Assembly (NCBI RefSeq): GCF_000373625.1
Contig: NZ_KB891994.1
Coordinates: forward strand, 248,001-312,000
DNA from: Streptomyces sp. LaPpAH-108
Lineage (GTDB): Bacteria > Actinomycetota > Actinomycetes > Streptomycetales > Streptomycetaceae
Direction of reading: 5' to 3'
DNA length: 64,000 bases
Position numbers and translations under genes: made by a program. Below are positions 54,977 to 63,120 of the stretch, one piece after another. The notes below the pieces were generated by a model that saw only the letters and a list, made by a program, of their open reading frames with translations, was not told the origin of the DNA and did not search any database. Numbering within the stretch: the first letter of the stretch is position 1; the number at the start of each line of letters is the position of its first letter.

Positions 54977-55093
54977 ACGTCCTGTCACCTCCCGCCCGCT
55001 TGTCGGACCAGTTGTCTCCGACTGTACGGGCGGGGTCTGACAATCGGCTCCGGCGGCCGTCCCGACCGGCTCACGGCACCGGCCGGGGCCCGG

Positions 55094-55675
55094 TCACGGC
55101 ACCGTGCGGGAGACCGCGTAGACCATCGGGTACTGCGGGTCGGAGAGGTTCACGACCACGTCCTGGGTGGGGGCCGGGTTCTTCTGGGCGCGGGTCAGGC
55201 CGACCCAGGGGCCGGGGCCCGCGAAGTTCCAGCCGGAGACCTTGCGGTCGCGGGCGCCGATGGTGAGGTCGCCCTTCTTCAGCTCGTCGCGGCGCAGGCC
55301 CATGGTGGCGAGGAAGCTGTCCAGGCCCGCGTCGTTGGTGCGGAACTGCACGTAGAGACGGCTGGTCTTCCAGTTGTTGGTCTCGTAGTAGGCGAGGTAG
55401 TCGGCGGGGCGCGGGACGGCGACCTGGTAGAGACGGCGCTGCACCTTGGAGGGCCAGCCCGGGGTGAGGCCGGTGGCCGAGTACTTCGCCTCCTTGTCCT
55501 TGCCGCTGTCGCGGCTCTGGTTCGCGGAGATCACCAGATAGCCCGCAGGTACGCCGATGAGCAGCACGATGATCAGCAGCGTGAGCGCGCGGCGGCGGAT
55601 GCGGTGGCCGGGGTTCTCGGCGGGGGCGTGCGGGGTGTCTGGGGACGCCGCCTGGTGCGGCAGCGAGGTGGTCAT
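55094..55675 (-). CDS. Hypothetical single-pass membrane protein
   Basis: A 193-residue protein with a cytoplasmic N-terminus, one helix (about residues 30-50, ALTLLIIVLLIGVPAGYLVIS) and an extracytoplasmic domain of mixed beta-type composition. No motif or lipobox is seen. Its ATG overlaps the ROK kinase stop by 4 bases (ATGA), so it is translationally coupled to a sugar kinase and may sense or assist the same transport system. The family is not recognised. Confidence 0.65.
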   Translation of the reverse strand: MTTSLPHQAASPDTPHAPAENPGHRIRRRALTLLIIVLLIGVPAGYLVISANQSRDSGKDKEAKYSATGLTPGWPSKVQRRLYQVAVPRPADYLAYYETNNWKTSRLYVQFRTNDAGLDSFLATMGLRRDELKKGDLTIGARDRKVSGWNFAGPGPWVGLTRAQKNPAPTQDVVVNLSDPQYPMVYAVSRTVP

Positions 55676-56817
55676 GCGGTGTCCCGGTCCCGGCGGCCCT
55701 GGACGTACCGCTCGTAGCGTTCGTGCCGCTCGACGCGGCGGCGCTTGGCGCGGCGGAAGCGGCGGGCGACCAGGCGGGCGAGGTCGGCGGCGCCCACCAT
55801 GCCGGCCTCGGGGCCGAGCTGGGCGCGGGCGATGCGGGCCTCGGGGCGGTAGCCGCGCCCGGTGAGCTGGCGCTTGAAGGCGTCCCGGGCGGGGCCGATC
55901 AGCAGGTCGTCGGCGGCGCTGACGCCACCGCCGATGACGAAGCAGGAGGGGTCGAGGGCGGCGGCGAGGTTGGCGATGCCGACGCCGAGCCACTGCCCGA
56001 TGTCCTGCAGCAGCTCGATGCACATCGCGTCGCCCTCGCGGGCCAGCTCCGTGATCATGGGCCCGGAGATGTCGCCGATCTGGCCCTTGACGTGCTCGAT
56101 GATGCCGTAGGCGACGGGCGAGTCGGCGGCGGCCAGCTCCTTGGCCTCGCGCACGAGCGCGTTGCCGGAGCTGTACTGCTCCCAGCAGCCCCGGTTGCCG
56201 CAGGGGCAGCGGTGTCCGCCGGGCACGACCTGCATATGGCCGAACTCGCCCGCGACGCCGAACTTGCCGCGCTTGACCTGGCCGTCCTCCAGGATGGCGC
56301 CGCCGATGCCGGTGCCGAGGGTGATCATGACGAGGTGGTCCTCGCCGCGTCCGGCGCCGAAGCGCCACTCGGCCCAGGCGGCGGTGTTGGCGTCGTTGTC
56401 CACCAGGACGGGCACCGAGAGGCGGCCGGAGAGGCGGTCGCGCAGCGGTTCGTTGCGCCAGGACAGGTGGGGGGCGAAGAGCACCCGGTTGCGGTCGGCG
56501 TCGACCCAGCCGGCCGCGCCGATGCCGACGGCGTGCACGTCGTGCCGGTCGGAGAGGTCCAGGACCAGTTCGACGATGGTGTCCTCGACGACCTGGGGGC
56601 TCTTGGACTTGTCCGGGGTCTCCGTGCGGAGCTTCTCCAGGATGTTGCCGTCGGCGTCCACGACGCCCGCCATGACCTTGGTGCCGCCGATGTCGATGCC
56701 GACGGTGGGCACGCGGGGAGCCGTCAGAAGGGAACGGCGTTCCCGGGTGCCGACGGTCCGCAGTACGGGCGCTCGGCGGGAACCGATGGGGGCCGTGAGG
56801 TCGCGGTAGGTGCTCAT
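55672..56817 (-). CDS. ROK-family sugar kinase (glucokinase-like)
   Basis: A 381-residue ROK kinase. After an unusual N-terminal extension of about 35 residues, it shows GIDIGGTKVMAGV (phosphate 1), the zinc motif CPCGNRGCWEQYSSG near residue 188, and GTGIGGAIL. The catalytic Asp in LVDNDANTAAW is present. It would phosphorylate glucose or a related sugar. The start at ATG 56817 begins MSTYRDLTAP; a TTGACA-like -35 (56853-56858) lies upstream, separate from the ABC genes. It lacks the N-terminal HTH of ROK repressors, so it is an enzyme. Confidence 0.88.
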   Translation of the reverse strand: MSTYRDLTAPIGSRRAPVLRTVGTRERRSLLTAPRVPTVGIDIGGTKVMAGVVDADGNILEKLRTETPDKSKSPQVVEDTIVELVLDLSDRHDVHAVGIGAAGWVDADRNRVLFAPHLSWRNEPLRDRLSGRLSVPVLVDNDANTAAWAEWRFGAGRGEDHLVMITLGTGIGGAILEDGQVKRGKFGVAGEFGHMQVVPGGHRCPCGNRGCWEQYSSGNALVREAKELAAADSPVAYGIIEHVKGQIGDISGPMITELAREGDAMCIELLQDIGQWLGVGIANLAAALDPSCFVIGGGVSAADDLLIGPARDAFKRQLTGRGYRPEARIARAQLGPEAGMVGAADLARLVARRFRRAKRRRVERHERYERYVQGRRDRDTA

Positions 56818-56868
56818 CGTCGTCGATTCTGCCTCAACGGGCGAGTACGTGGTGTCAACGCGGGATAA

Positions 56869-56907
56869 GGGAGCGCGCGCGACCATGGACGCCGCGGGCG
56901 CGCTCCC
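56869..56907 (-). terminator. Hairpin between the ABC ATPase and ROK kinase genes
   Basis: GGGAGCGCGC / GCGCGCTCCC, a perfect 10-bp stem with a 19-base loop, 9 bases after the ATPase stop on the minus strand, followed by TTAT. It probably limits read-through from the transporter into the kinase gene. Confidence 0.5.
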
Positions 56908-56915
56908 GGCCGCCG

Positions 56916-57707
56916 TCAGCCGCGCCGGAGTTCGTGCACCAGGGCGTCGAGGTCGGCGCCGCCCGCCATCTGCTTGGTCAGCTCGTCCAGGGTGATCTCG
57001 TCACGTGTGTGATTGCCCACCATGGTGCCGCGCCGCAGCAGTACGAACCGGTCGCCGACCAGGTACGCGTGGTGCGGGTTGTGGGTGATCAGCACAACGC
57101 CCAGGCCCTCGTCGCGGGCTGCGGCCACATATTTGAGGACCACACCGGACTGCTTGACGCCCAGTGCGGCGGTCGGCTCGTCCAGGACGAGAACCTTGGC
57201 GCCGAAGTGGACGGCGCGGGCGATGGCGACGCACTGGCGCTCGCCGCCGGACAGGGTGCCGATGGGCTGGTCCACGTCACGCAGGTCGATGCCCATGCGC
57301 AGCAGTTCGGCGCGGGTGGTGCGGCGCATGTGCTCGATGTCCAGGCGGCGGAAGGGGCCCCGGCCCTTGCGCGGCTCGGAGCCGAGGAAGAAGTTCCGCC
57401 AGACCGGCATCAGGGAGACGACGGCGAGGTCCTGGTAGACGGTGGCGATGCCCCGGTCCAGAGCGTCACGCGGGGAGGTGAGCCGGGTCTCCTCGCCCTC
57501 GATGCTCAGGGTGCCGCCGTCGTGGCGGTGCAGTCCCGCGATCATCTTGATCAGGGTGGACTTGCCCGCGCCGTTGTCGCCGAGGACGCAGGTGATCTCC
57601 CCGGCGTGGACCTCCAGGGAGACGCCCTCCAGGGCGCGGACGTTGCCGTAGTGCTTGCTGACGTCGGTCAGCTCGACGAGCGGCACGCGCTCTTCGGTCA
57701 CGGTCAT
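56916..57707 (-). CDS. Sugar ABC transporter ATPase (monosaccharide type)
   Basis: A 263-residue single nucleotide-binding domain, rather than the double domain of most RbsA-type ATPases. Walker A GDNGAGKSTLIK near residue 43, Q-loop TVYQDLAV, signature LSGGERQCVAIARA near 152, Walker B VLVLDEPTAALG and VLITHN are complete. The start overlaps the permease stop by 4 bases. It energises the permease and binding protein upstream. Confidence 0.92.
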   Translation of the reverse strand: MTVTEERVPLVELTDVSKHYGNVRALEGVSLEVHAGEITCVLGDNGAGKSTLIKMIAGLHRHDGGTLSIEGEETRLTSPRDALDRGIATVYQDLAVVSLMPVWRNFFLGSEPRKGRGPFRRLDIEHMRRTTRAELLRMGIDLRDVDQPIGTLSGGERQCVAIARAVHFGAKVLVLDEPTAALGVKQSGVVLKYVAAARDEGLGVVLITHNPHHAYLVGDRFVLLRRGTMVGNHTRDEITLDELTKQMAGGADLDALVHELRRG

Positions 57708-58771
57708 TTCGTGGCCTCCGCACGCTTGCGGACCCAGGTGTTGAGCAGGGTCGCGAGGAGGAGCATCGCTCCGAGGAAGAACTTGAACCAGTCGGGGTTC
57801 CACTCGGCGAAGACGATGCCCTTGCTGGTCATGCCGAACAGGAGCGCGCCGACCGCCGAGCCGACCGCGCTGCCGTAGCCGCCGGTGATCAGACAGCCGC
57901 CGATGACGGCCGCGATGATGTAGATCAGCTCGTTGCCGACGCCCTCGCCGGACTGGACGGCGTCGAAGGAGAAGAGCAGGTGCTGGCCGGAGATCCAGGC
58001 GCCGAAGGCGACGCCCATGTACAGGCCGATCTTGGTCCTGGCGACGGGCACGCCGACCGCGCGGGCCGCGTCCGCGTTGCCGCCGACGGCGAAGATCCAG
58101 TTGCCGACGCGGGTGCGCAGCAGCACCCAGGAGGCGACGGCGACCAGGGCGAGCCACCACAGGATGGTCACCTTGAAGTCGACGCCGCCGATCGTGAGCG
58201 TCGAGGCGAAGAGGGCGTGGGCGCTGGGGAAGCCCTCCATGTCGCCGATGCTCTTGGTGGAGACCGTGCCGTCGATCAGCTTGGTGAAGCCGAGGTTCAT
58301 GCCGGTCAGCATCAGGAAGGTGCCGAGCGTGACGATGAAGCTGGGCAGCTTGGTGCGCGTCAGCATGAAGCCGTTGAAGGCGCCGATCGCGAGCGTGACC
58401 AGCAGGGAGACGCCCGCGCCGACCCAGACGTTGGCCGTCATCTGATAGCTGAACATCGAGGAGATCAGCGCGGACGACGTCACCATGACGCCCGCCGACA
58501 GGTCGAACTCGCCGCCGATCATCAGCAGGGCCACGGGCACCGCCATGATGCCGATGGTCGAGGAGGCGTAGAGGACGGTGCTGAGGCTCGCCGCGTGCAG
58601 GAAGCCGTCGGCGACGAAGGCGAAGAACACGAAGACGGCGAGGGCGCCGACGACCGAGCCCAGCTCGGGACGGGCCAGCAGCTTGCGCAGCGGGGAGGTC
58701 CGCAGCAGGCGTTCGTCGGCGGACGGCCCGTCGGGGCCGGGCGGCGCGGCGATGCCGGTGGTCGTACTCAT
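57704..58771 (-). CDS. Sugar ABC transporter permease (RbsC/ribose type)
   Basis: A 355-residue permease with about nine helices. Family blocks are MIGGEFDLSAGVM near residue 98, FIVTLGTFLMLTGMN near 150, and AVIGGCLITGGYGSAVGSAVGA near 290-310. The start at ATG 58771 overlaps the binding-protein stop by 4 bases. It would import a monosaccharide or cyclitol. Confidence 0.92.
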   Translation of the reverse strand: MSTTTGIAAPPGPDGPSADERLLRTSPLRKLLARPELGSVVGALAVFVFFAFVADGFLHAASLSTVLYASSTIGIMAVPVALLMIGGEFDLSAGVMVTSSALISSMFSYQMTANVWVGAGVSLLVTLAIGAFNGFMLTRTKLPSFIVTLGTFLMLTGMNLGFTKLIDGTVSTKSIGDMEGFPSAHALFASTLTIGGVDFKVTILWWLALVAVASWVLLRTRVGNWIFAVGGNADAARAVGVPVARTKIGLYMGVAFGAWISGQHLLFSFDAVQSGEGVGNELIYIIAAVIGGCLITGGYGSAVGSAVGALLFGMTSKGIVFAEWNPDWFKFFLGAMLLLATLLNTWVRKRAEATK

Positions 58772-59784
58772 CGGGTGCCCCGCTGGGTGTACTCGGCGAG
58801 CGCGCCGGCCTGGTCCTTGGTGATGATCTGCGGTCCGGTCAGGACGGGCTTGCCGCCGCCGAGCATGTCGCCGTTGTACTTGTACAGCCACAGCAGGTCG
58901 ATCGCCTCGTAGCCCTGGAGGTAGGGCTGCTGGTCGACGGCGAAGCCGAGGGTGCCGTCCTTCAGCTCGGCGGCGACCTTGGCGTTGAGGTCGAAGGTGT
59001 CGATCTCGGCCTTGCTGCCCGCGTCCTGCTTGGCCTTGGCGGCGGTGTCGGCGTAGGGGGCGCCCAGGGTGACGACGGCGTCCAGGGACTTGTCGGCCTG
59101 GAGCTTGGCCTCGATCGCGGACTGCACGTCGGGCATGTTGGTGCCGTTGACGTAGAGCTTCTGCACGCGGCCGTGGAAGGTCTTGGCGACACCGTCGCAG
59201 CGCTGCTCGTGGCCGACGTTGCCCTGCTCGTGCAGGATGCACAGGGCCTTCTTGCGGCCGCGCTTGTTCAGCTCGTCGCCGACGGCCTCACCGGCGATGG
59301 TCTCGTCCTGGCCGACGTGGGTGAGGGCGCCGAACTTCTTGGAGTCGGCGGACCCGGAGTTCACCGTGACGACCGGGATGCCGGCCTTCTCGGCGCGGGC
59401 GACCGCGGCCTTGAGCGCGGCGGGCTTGGCGAGGGTGACGATGATGCCGTCGACCTTCTTGTCCACGGCGGCGTCGACCAGCTGCGCCTGCTGCTGGGCC
59501 TCGTCGTCGTGCGAGTACAGGAAGTTGATGTTGTCCTTGATCGCGGCCTGCTTGGCGCCGCTCTGCACGATGTCCCAGAAGGTGTCGCCGTCTCCGGAGT
59601 GGGTGATCATCGCGAAGGTCCAGCGGGGGGTGTTCACCGCCGACCTGCCCTGGGCCGCCGCTGCCTTGCGGGCGTCCTCGGCGCGCTTGCCGCCGGTGCT
59701 GCTACAAGCGGCGAGCGACAGACAGGCGATCACACCGAGCGCCCCTGCCATCGTCCTGCCCACCCGGGTCCGAAACCGTGCCAC
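58768..59784 (-). CDS. Sugar ABC transporter substrate-binding lipoprotein (periplasmic-binding type 1)
   Basis: A 338-residue exported binding protein. The signal with lipobox LAACSS (Cys near residue 26) is followed by the type-1 periplasmic-binding fold: WTFAMITHSGDGDTFWD near 52, VDGIIVTLAKP near 113, GIPVVTVNSG near 135 and VGQDETIAGEAVG near 155. These resemble rhizopine/inositol and simple sugar-binding proteins. The GTG at 59784 has AAGAAGGG 9 nt upstream. A palindrome shared with the dehydrogenase promoter lies about 170 bases upstream. Confidence 0.9.
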   Translation of the reverse strand: MARFRTRVGRTMAGALGVIACLSLAACSSTGGKRAEDARKAAAAQGRSAVNTPRWTFAMITHSGDGDTFWDIVQSGAKQAAIKDNINFLYSHDDEAQQQAQLVDAAVDKKVDGIIVTLAKPAALKAAVARAEKAGIPVVTVNSGSADSKKFGALTHVGQDETIAGEAVGDELNKRGRKKALCILHEQGNVGHEQRCDGVAKTFHGRVQKLYVNGTNMPDVQSAIEAKLQADKSLDAVVTLGAPYADTAAKAKQDAGSKAEIDTFDLNAKVAAELKDGTLGFAVDQQPYLQGYEAIDLLWLYKYNGDMLGGGKPVLTGPQIITKDQAGALAEYTQRGTR

Positions 59785-59952
59785 GAGGCCGTGCCCTTCT
59801 TGCTGCGTAACTAGACCGTGCTCCAACGTGCGAGAGGGGCGGGCGAGCACTCCGTCGGTTCGTCCCGGCGGTGCCGTCACCTGCCCCAAACACTTCAGTA
59901 TCGAACATACGGAACACTCGTTACATGCCCGGGGCACCCATTACGGTCACTT

Positions 59953-59970
59953 TGTCCGGACATCCGGACA
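59953..59970. promoter_or_regulatory. GntR-type palindrome upstream of the sugar ABC operon
   Basis: TGTCCGGACA is a perfect 10-bp palindrome, overlapping a second TCCGGACA half, 170 bases before the binding-protein start. The identical decamer occurs upstream of the dehydrogenase gene at 60834-60843, on the far side of the GntR gene. Confidence 0.6.
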
Positions 59971-60017
59971 TGCGAAGGGGCGGATCGAGGGCACCTCAGG
60001 ACGGGCTCGGGGCCGCC

Positions 60018-60782
60018 TCAGGACCGTACGAGGAGCTGGAATTCGAAGGAGTAGCGGGCCGGACGGTAGACATGGTCGCCGTACTCGACGGCCCGGCCGG
60101 TGTCGTCGTACGTGGCGCGTCTCATGGTGAGCAGGGGGGCGCCCTCGGCCTCGGTGAGCCGTTCGGCCTCGGCGGGGGTGGCGCCGCGCGCGCCGATGGA
60201 CTGGCGGGCGCTGTGCAGGGTGATCCCGGCCGCGCGCATCATCCGGTACAGGCCGGTGGCCTCCAAGCGGCCGGTGTCGAGGTCGAGCAGGCCGGGCGGC
60301 AGATGGTTGACGAGGTACGCCATCGGCTCGCCGTGCGCGAGGCGCAGCCGCTCGACGCGGTGCACGTCGCTGCCCTCGGGCAGGCCGAGCGCGGCGGCGA
60401 CCTCGGTGGACGCGGGCACCATGGTGTTGACGAGCACCTTGGTGGCGGGGCGCTGTCCGGCCGCCTCCAGGTCGTCGTAGAGGCTGCTCAGCTCCAGCGG
60501 GCGTTTGACCTGGCTGTGCACGACCTGGGTGCCGACGCCCCGGCGGCGCACCAGGAGCCCCTTGTCGACCAGGGACTGGATGGCCTGGCGGACGGTGGGC
60601 CGGGACAGACCGAGCCGCGCGGCCAGCTCGATCTCGTTGCCGAGCAGGCTGCCCGGGGTGAGCGCGCCGCGCTCGATGGCGGCCTCCAGCTGCTGGGAGA
60701 GCTGGAAGTACAACGGGACCGGGGAGCCGCGGTCCACGCGGAGGGCGAGCGCCACGGTCGGGTCCACATCTGGTTTCGGCAC
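60018..60782 (-). CDS. GntR-family transcriptional regulator (HutC subfamily)
   Basis: A 254-residue repressor. The winged helix with EIELAARLGLSRPTVRQAIQ near residue 50-69 is N-terminal; the effector domain of the HutC/UbiC-lyase type occupies the rest (RLRLAHGEPMAYLVNHLPP, YRPARYSFEFQL at the end). The start is the GTG at 60782, seven bases after TACGCT (minus strand, 60790-60795), so a leaderless message is likely. Lying between the ABC operon and the dehydrogenase gene, and flanked by its presumed operators, it is the local sugar sensor. Confidence 0.9.
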   Translation of the reverse strand: MPKPDVDPTVALALRVDRGSPVPLYFQLSQQLEAAIERGALTPGSLLGNEIELAARLGLSRPTVRQAIQSLVDKGLLVRRRGVGTQVVHSQVKRPLELSSLYDDLEAAGQRPATKVLVNTMVPASTEVAAALGLPEGSDVHRVERLRLAHGEPMAYLVNHLPPGLLDLDTGRLEATGLYRMMRAAGITLHSARQSIGARGATPAEAERLTEAEGAPLLTMRRATYDDTGRAVEYGDHVYRPARYSFEFQLLVRS

Positions 60783-60833
60783 GGGCCCGAGCGTAGTCCG
60801 GTGCCCGGTTGACGGGAAGTCGTGAAGTCCGAT

Positions 60834-60843
60834 TGTCCGGACA
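60834..60843. promoter_or_regulatory. GntR-type palindrome in the dehydrogenase promoter
   Basis: TGTCCGGACA lies 41 bases before the dehydrogenase start and next to TTGACA (60850-60855), a good -35 for that gene. A bound regulator would sit at or just upstream of the promoter. Confidence 0.6.
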
Positions 60844-60884
60844 TACTGATTGACAAGTACAGGACGGCCCTCCACTTTGTTTCC

Positions 60885-61925
60885 ATGCGCATCGGGGTCA
60901 TCGGTACGGGCCGCATCGGCACCATCCACGCGAACACGCTCAGCCGCCACAGGGAGGTCGGATCGCTCATCCTGACGGACTCGAATCCGTTACGGGCACA
61001 GGAGTTGGCACACCGTCTGGGCGAGACGGCGGCGCCCGGGGTGGACGAGGTCTTCCAGTGGGGCGTGGACGCTGTGGTGATCACCACGGCGACGTCCGCG
61101 CACGCGGAGCTGATCGGGCGGGCGGCCCGCTCGGGTCTTCCGGTGTTCTGCGAGAAGCCGATCGCGCTCGACCTGCCGGGCACGCTGCACGCGCTCGCGG
61201 AGGTCGAGTCCGCCGGAACCGTGCTGCAGATGGGCTTCCAGCGGCGCTTCGACGCGGGGTACGTGGGCGCGCGCGAGGCGGTGCGCTCCGGCAGACTCGG
61301 GCGTCTGCACACCGTGCGGGCGCTCACCTCCGACCAGTCGCCGCCCCCGCCGGAGTGGCTGCCGCTGTCCGGCGGGCTGTTCCGGGACACCCTGATCCAC
61401 GACTTCGACGTCCTGCGCTGGGTGACAGGGCGCGAGGTGACCGACGTCTACGCCAGCGGCTCCGACGCCGGGCCGCCGATGTTCCGCGCGGCCGGTGACG
61501 TGGACACCGGCGCGGCGGTCCTCACCCTGGACGACGGCACCCTCGCGACCGCGACGGCGACCCGGCTGAACGGCGCGGGCTACGACGTCCGCATGGAACT
61601 GGCCGGGGAACGGGACACCGTCGTGGTCGGCCTGGACGACCGCACCCCGGTCGCCTCCACCGAACCGACCGGCCCTCCCCCCTGCGACAAGCCGTGGGGC
61701 GGCTTCTTCGAGCGCTTCGGCTCCGCCTACGAGGCGGAACTGCGCGCCTTCGTGGACGTCGTCCGAGGCGAACTCCCCAACCCCTGCGACGGCCGCGAGG
61801 CCCTCCATGCCCTGCGCATCGCGGAGGCGTGCGAGACGTCGCGCCGCGAGCGGCGTGCGGTGGCACTGGCGGAGGTCCCGGACCGGCTGGGGACGCCTTA
61901 TGAAGGGGACGCGCTCAGGGTGTAG
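60885..61925 (+). CDS. Gfo/Idh/MocA-family dehydrogenase, inositol 2-dehydrogenase-like
   Basis: A 346-residue NAD(P)-dependent sugar/cyclitol dehydrogenase. The Rossmann motif GVIGTGRIGTIHA (about 4-16), VVITTATSAHAEL near 67, and the conserved FCEKPIALDL near 92 are present, with DTLIHDFDVLRW supplying the catalytic His-Asp region near 165-176. The ATG at 60885 has no Shine-Dalgarno and fits a leaderless transcript. Together with the ABC transporter and ROK kinase it suggests uptake and oxidation of a cyclitol or sugar; the exact substrate is unproven. Confidence 0.88.
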   Translation: MRIGVIGTGRIGTIHANTLSRHREVGSLILTDSNPLRAQELAHRLGETAAPGVDEVFQWGVDAVVITTATSAHAELIGRAARSGLPVFCEKPIALDLPGTLHALAEVESAGTVLQMGFQRRFDAGYVGAREAVRSGRLGRLHTVRALTSDQSPPPPEWLPLSGGLFRDTLIHDFDVLRWVTGREVTDVYASGSDAGPPMFRAAGDVDTGAAVLTLDDGTLATATATRLNGAGYDVRMELAGERDTVVVGLDDRTPVASTEPTGPPPCDKPWGGFFERFGSAYEAELRAFVDVVRGELPNPCDGREALHALRIAEACETSRRERRAVALAEVPDRLGTPYEGDALRV

Positions 61926-61940
61926 GGGCGGCCTCTTCTC

Positions 61941-61978
61941 GTCGTCGGTGCGGCGATTCCGGTCGCCGCACCGACGAC
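61941..61978. terminator. Bidirectional terminator between the dehydrogenase and membrane-protein genes
   Basis: A perfect 16-bp stem GTCGTCGGTGCGGCGA / TCGCCGCACCGACGAC with a 6-base loop, 15 bases after the dehydrogenase stop and 29 bases after the convergent gene's stop. Confidence 0.88.
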
Positions 61979-62007
61979 CACGGGGCTCCGCCAGCACACG
62001 CCCCGCT

Positions 62008-62469
62008 TCACCCCCCGGCGAGGACCACGCGCCAGACCGCCAGCAGCGACACCGACGCCGCGACGGGAATGACCCACCGACGGGCGATCGGACGGTACGT
62101 GAGGTTCTTGCGGCTGCGCCTCGCCCGCACCGCGTCGGCCGCGGAGAACAGGCACAACGCGGGGAACACGGCGAACGAGACGCCGAAGAGGTGATCGAGG
62201 AACATCCCCGACACGATCCCGAGCGCCGCCAGGAAGGCCCAGTGAGCCGCCGAGAGGGAGAACATGTCGTACGCCTCCCCGGCATCACACTCACCCCGCT
62301 GAGACCGCCGCAACCAGGACGTCAGATCCGCCTGGAAGCTCGCCGACCGCCTCCCCTTGGCGGAGTTCTTGAGAACGAGCCGGTACAGCACCTGCCCAAG
62401 AGCGACGGGCGCGGCTTCCACCTCTCCGGCACAGCGGTCGAACACACCTCTGGCGTCCTTGCCGGGCAT
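62008..62469 (-). CDS. Hypothetical membrane protein
   Basis: A 153-residue protein with a soluble N-terminal half and about three helices in the second half (about residues 72-90, 92-110, 133-150). A basic loop RARRSRKNLTYRP lies between the last two helices. No motif is recognised. The longest frame with ATG at 62469 is kept, as no better start is evident. Confidence 0.55.
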   Translation of the reverse strand: MPGKDARGVFDRCAGEVEAAPVALGQVLYRLVLKNSAKGRRSASFQADLTSWLRRSQRGECDAGEAYDMFSLSAAHWAFLAALGIVSGMFLDHLFGVSFAVFPALCLFSAADAVRARRSRKNLTYRPIARRWVIPVAASVSLLAVWRVVLAGG

Positions 62470-62521
62470 CGGCCCGCTCTCCTCTCGCGGCGAGGTTCCC
62501 TACGGCGGGCGAGCGGTCACG

Positions 62522-62570
62522 GACCCGCCCAGCGACCCCTGGTGTGGGGGGAAGGGTCGCTGGGCGGGTC
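62522..62570 (-). terminator. Terminator after the ribonuclease gene
   Basis: GACCCGCCCAGCGACCC and its exact complement form a 17-bp stem with a 15-base loop, 14 bases after the ribonuclease stop on the minus strand. Confidence 0.88.
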
Positions 62571-62583
62571 GTGTGGGGGTGGG

Positions 62584-62979
62584 TCAGCAGCCGAAGTCGA
62601 TCAGATCGAACGTGGCGTAGTGGTCGGAGGTGTAGTAGTCCTCCTCGTACGCCTGGCCGGTGACGATGCGTCGGGCGCCGCGGGTGGACTCGCCCGGGGT
62701 CTTGACGGTGTACTCGTGGTAGTAGCCGTTGGACTGGCTGGGCAGGACGCCTTCACGGTTCTGGAAGACGACGCCGTCCTGCGAGTAGGGGAACGGGCCG
62801 CCCTGGTCGATGAGTTCCAGGGTGTCGTAGGCCTGCGAGGGCAGCGAGCCGTAGCAGATGCTGCCGACGGAGGCGGTGGCCGCGTCCGCCGTGCCGGTGG
62901 CGACCGTGCCGCCGACGAGGAGCGCGGAGAGCAGCGCGGCGGCGGCACCGATGCGAGACGTTCGTGGGGGGAATCTCAT
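62584..62979 (-). CDS. Secreted guanyl-specific ribonuclease (RNase Sa-like)
   Basis: A 131-residue exported RNase of the N1/T1 family. A signal peptide ends near TADAATA (residue 36), leaving a mature chain of about 95 residues as in RNase Sa. Core segments match that enzyme closely: GPFPYSQDGVVFQNRE, GYYHEYTV with the general-base Glu, RGARRIVTG with the catalytic Arg, and YYTSDHYATFDLID with the general-acid His; the two mature cysteines pair. It cleaves after G. No barstar-like inhibitor gene lies next to it. Confidence 0.93.
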   Translation of the reverse strand: MRFPPRTSRIGAAAALLSALLVGGTVATGTADAATASVGSICYGSLPSQAYDTLELIDQGGPFPYSQDGVVFQNREGVLPSQSNGYYHEYTVKTPGESTRGARRIVTGQAYEEDYYTSDHYATFDLIDFGC

Positions 62980-63120
62980 GCCCTCATGATGACGCGCGTA
63001 GACGTGGGCATGTCAATGCCAAAGATGTGGATTTTCCCGTCAGGTCCGATGAGTTCTCGCGGAGTTAACCTCCCGGGAGGGGGCCTTCCGGCCCCGTCCC
63101 ACGCGTCGCGAGGCGGCGCC

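Noticed and set aside
52277..55717. An 1146-codon + strand frame over the helicase region
   Set aside because: It runs through the helicase and beyond into the next gene on the other strand, with repetitive Glu/Val/Gly/Gln/Arg composition; not a protein.
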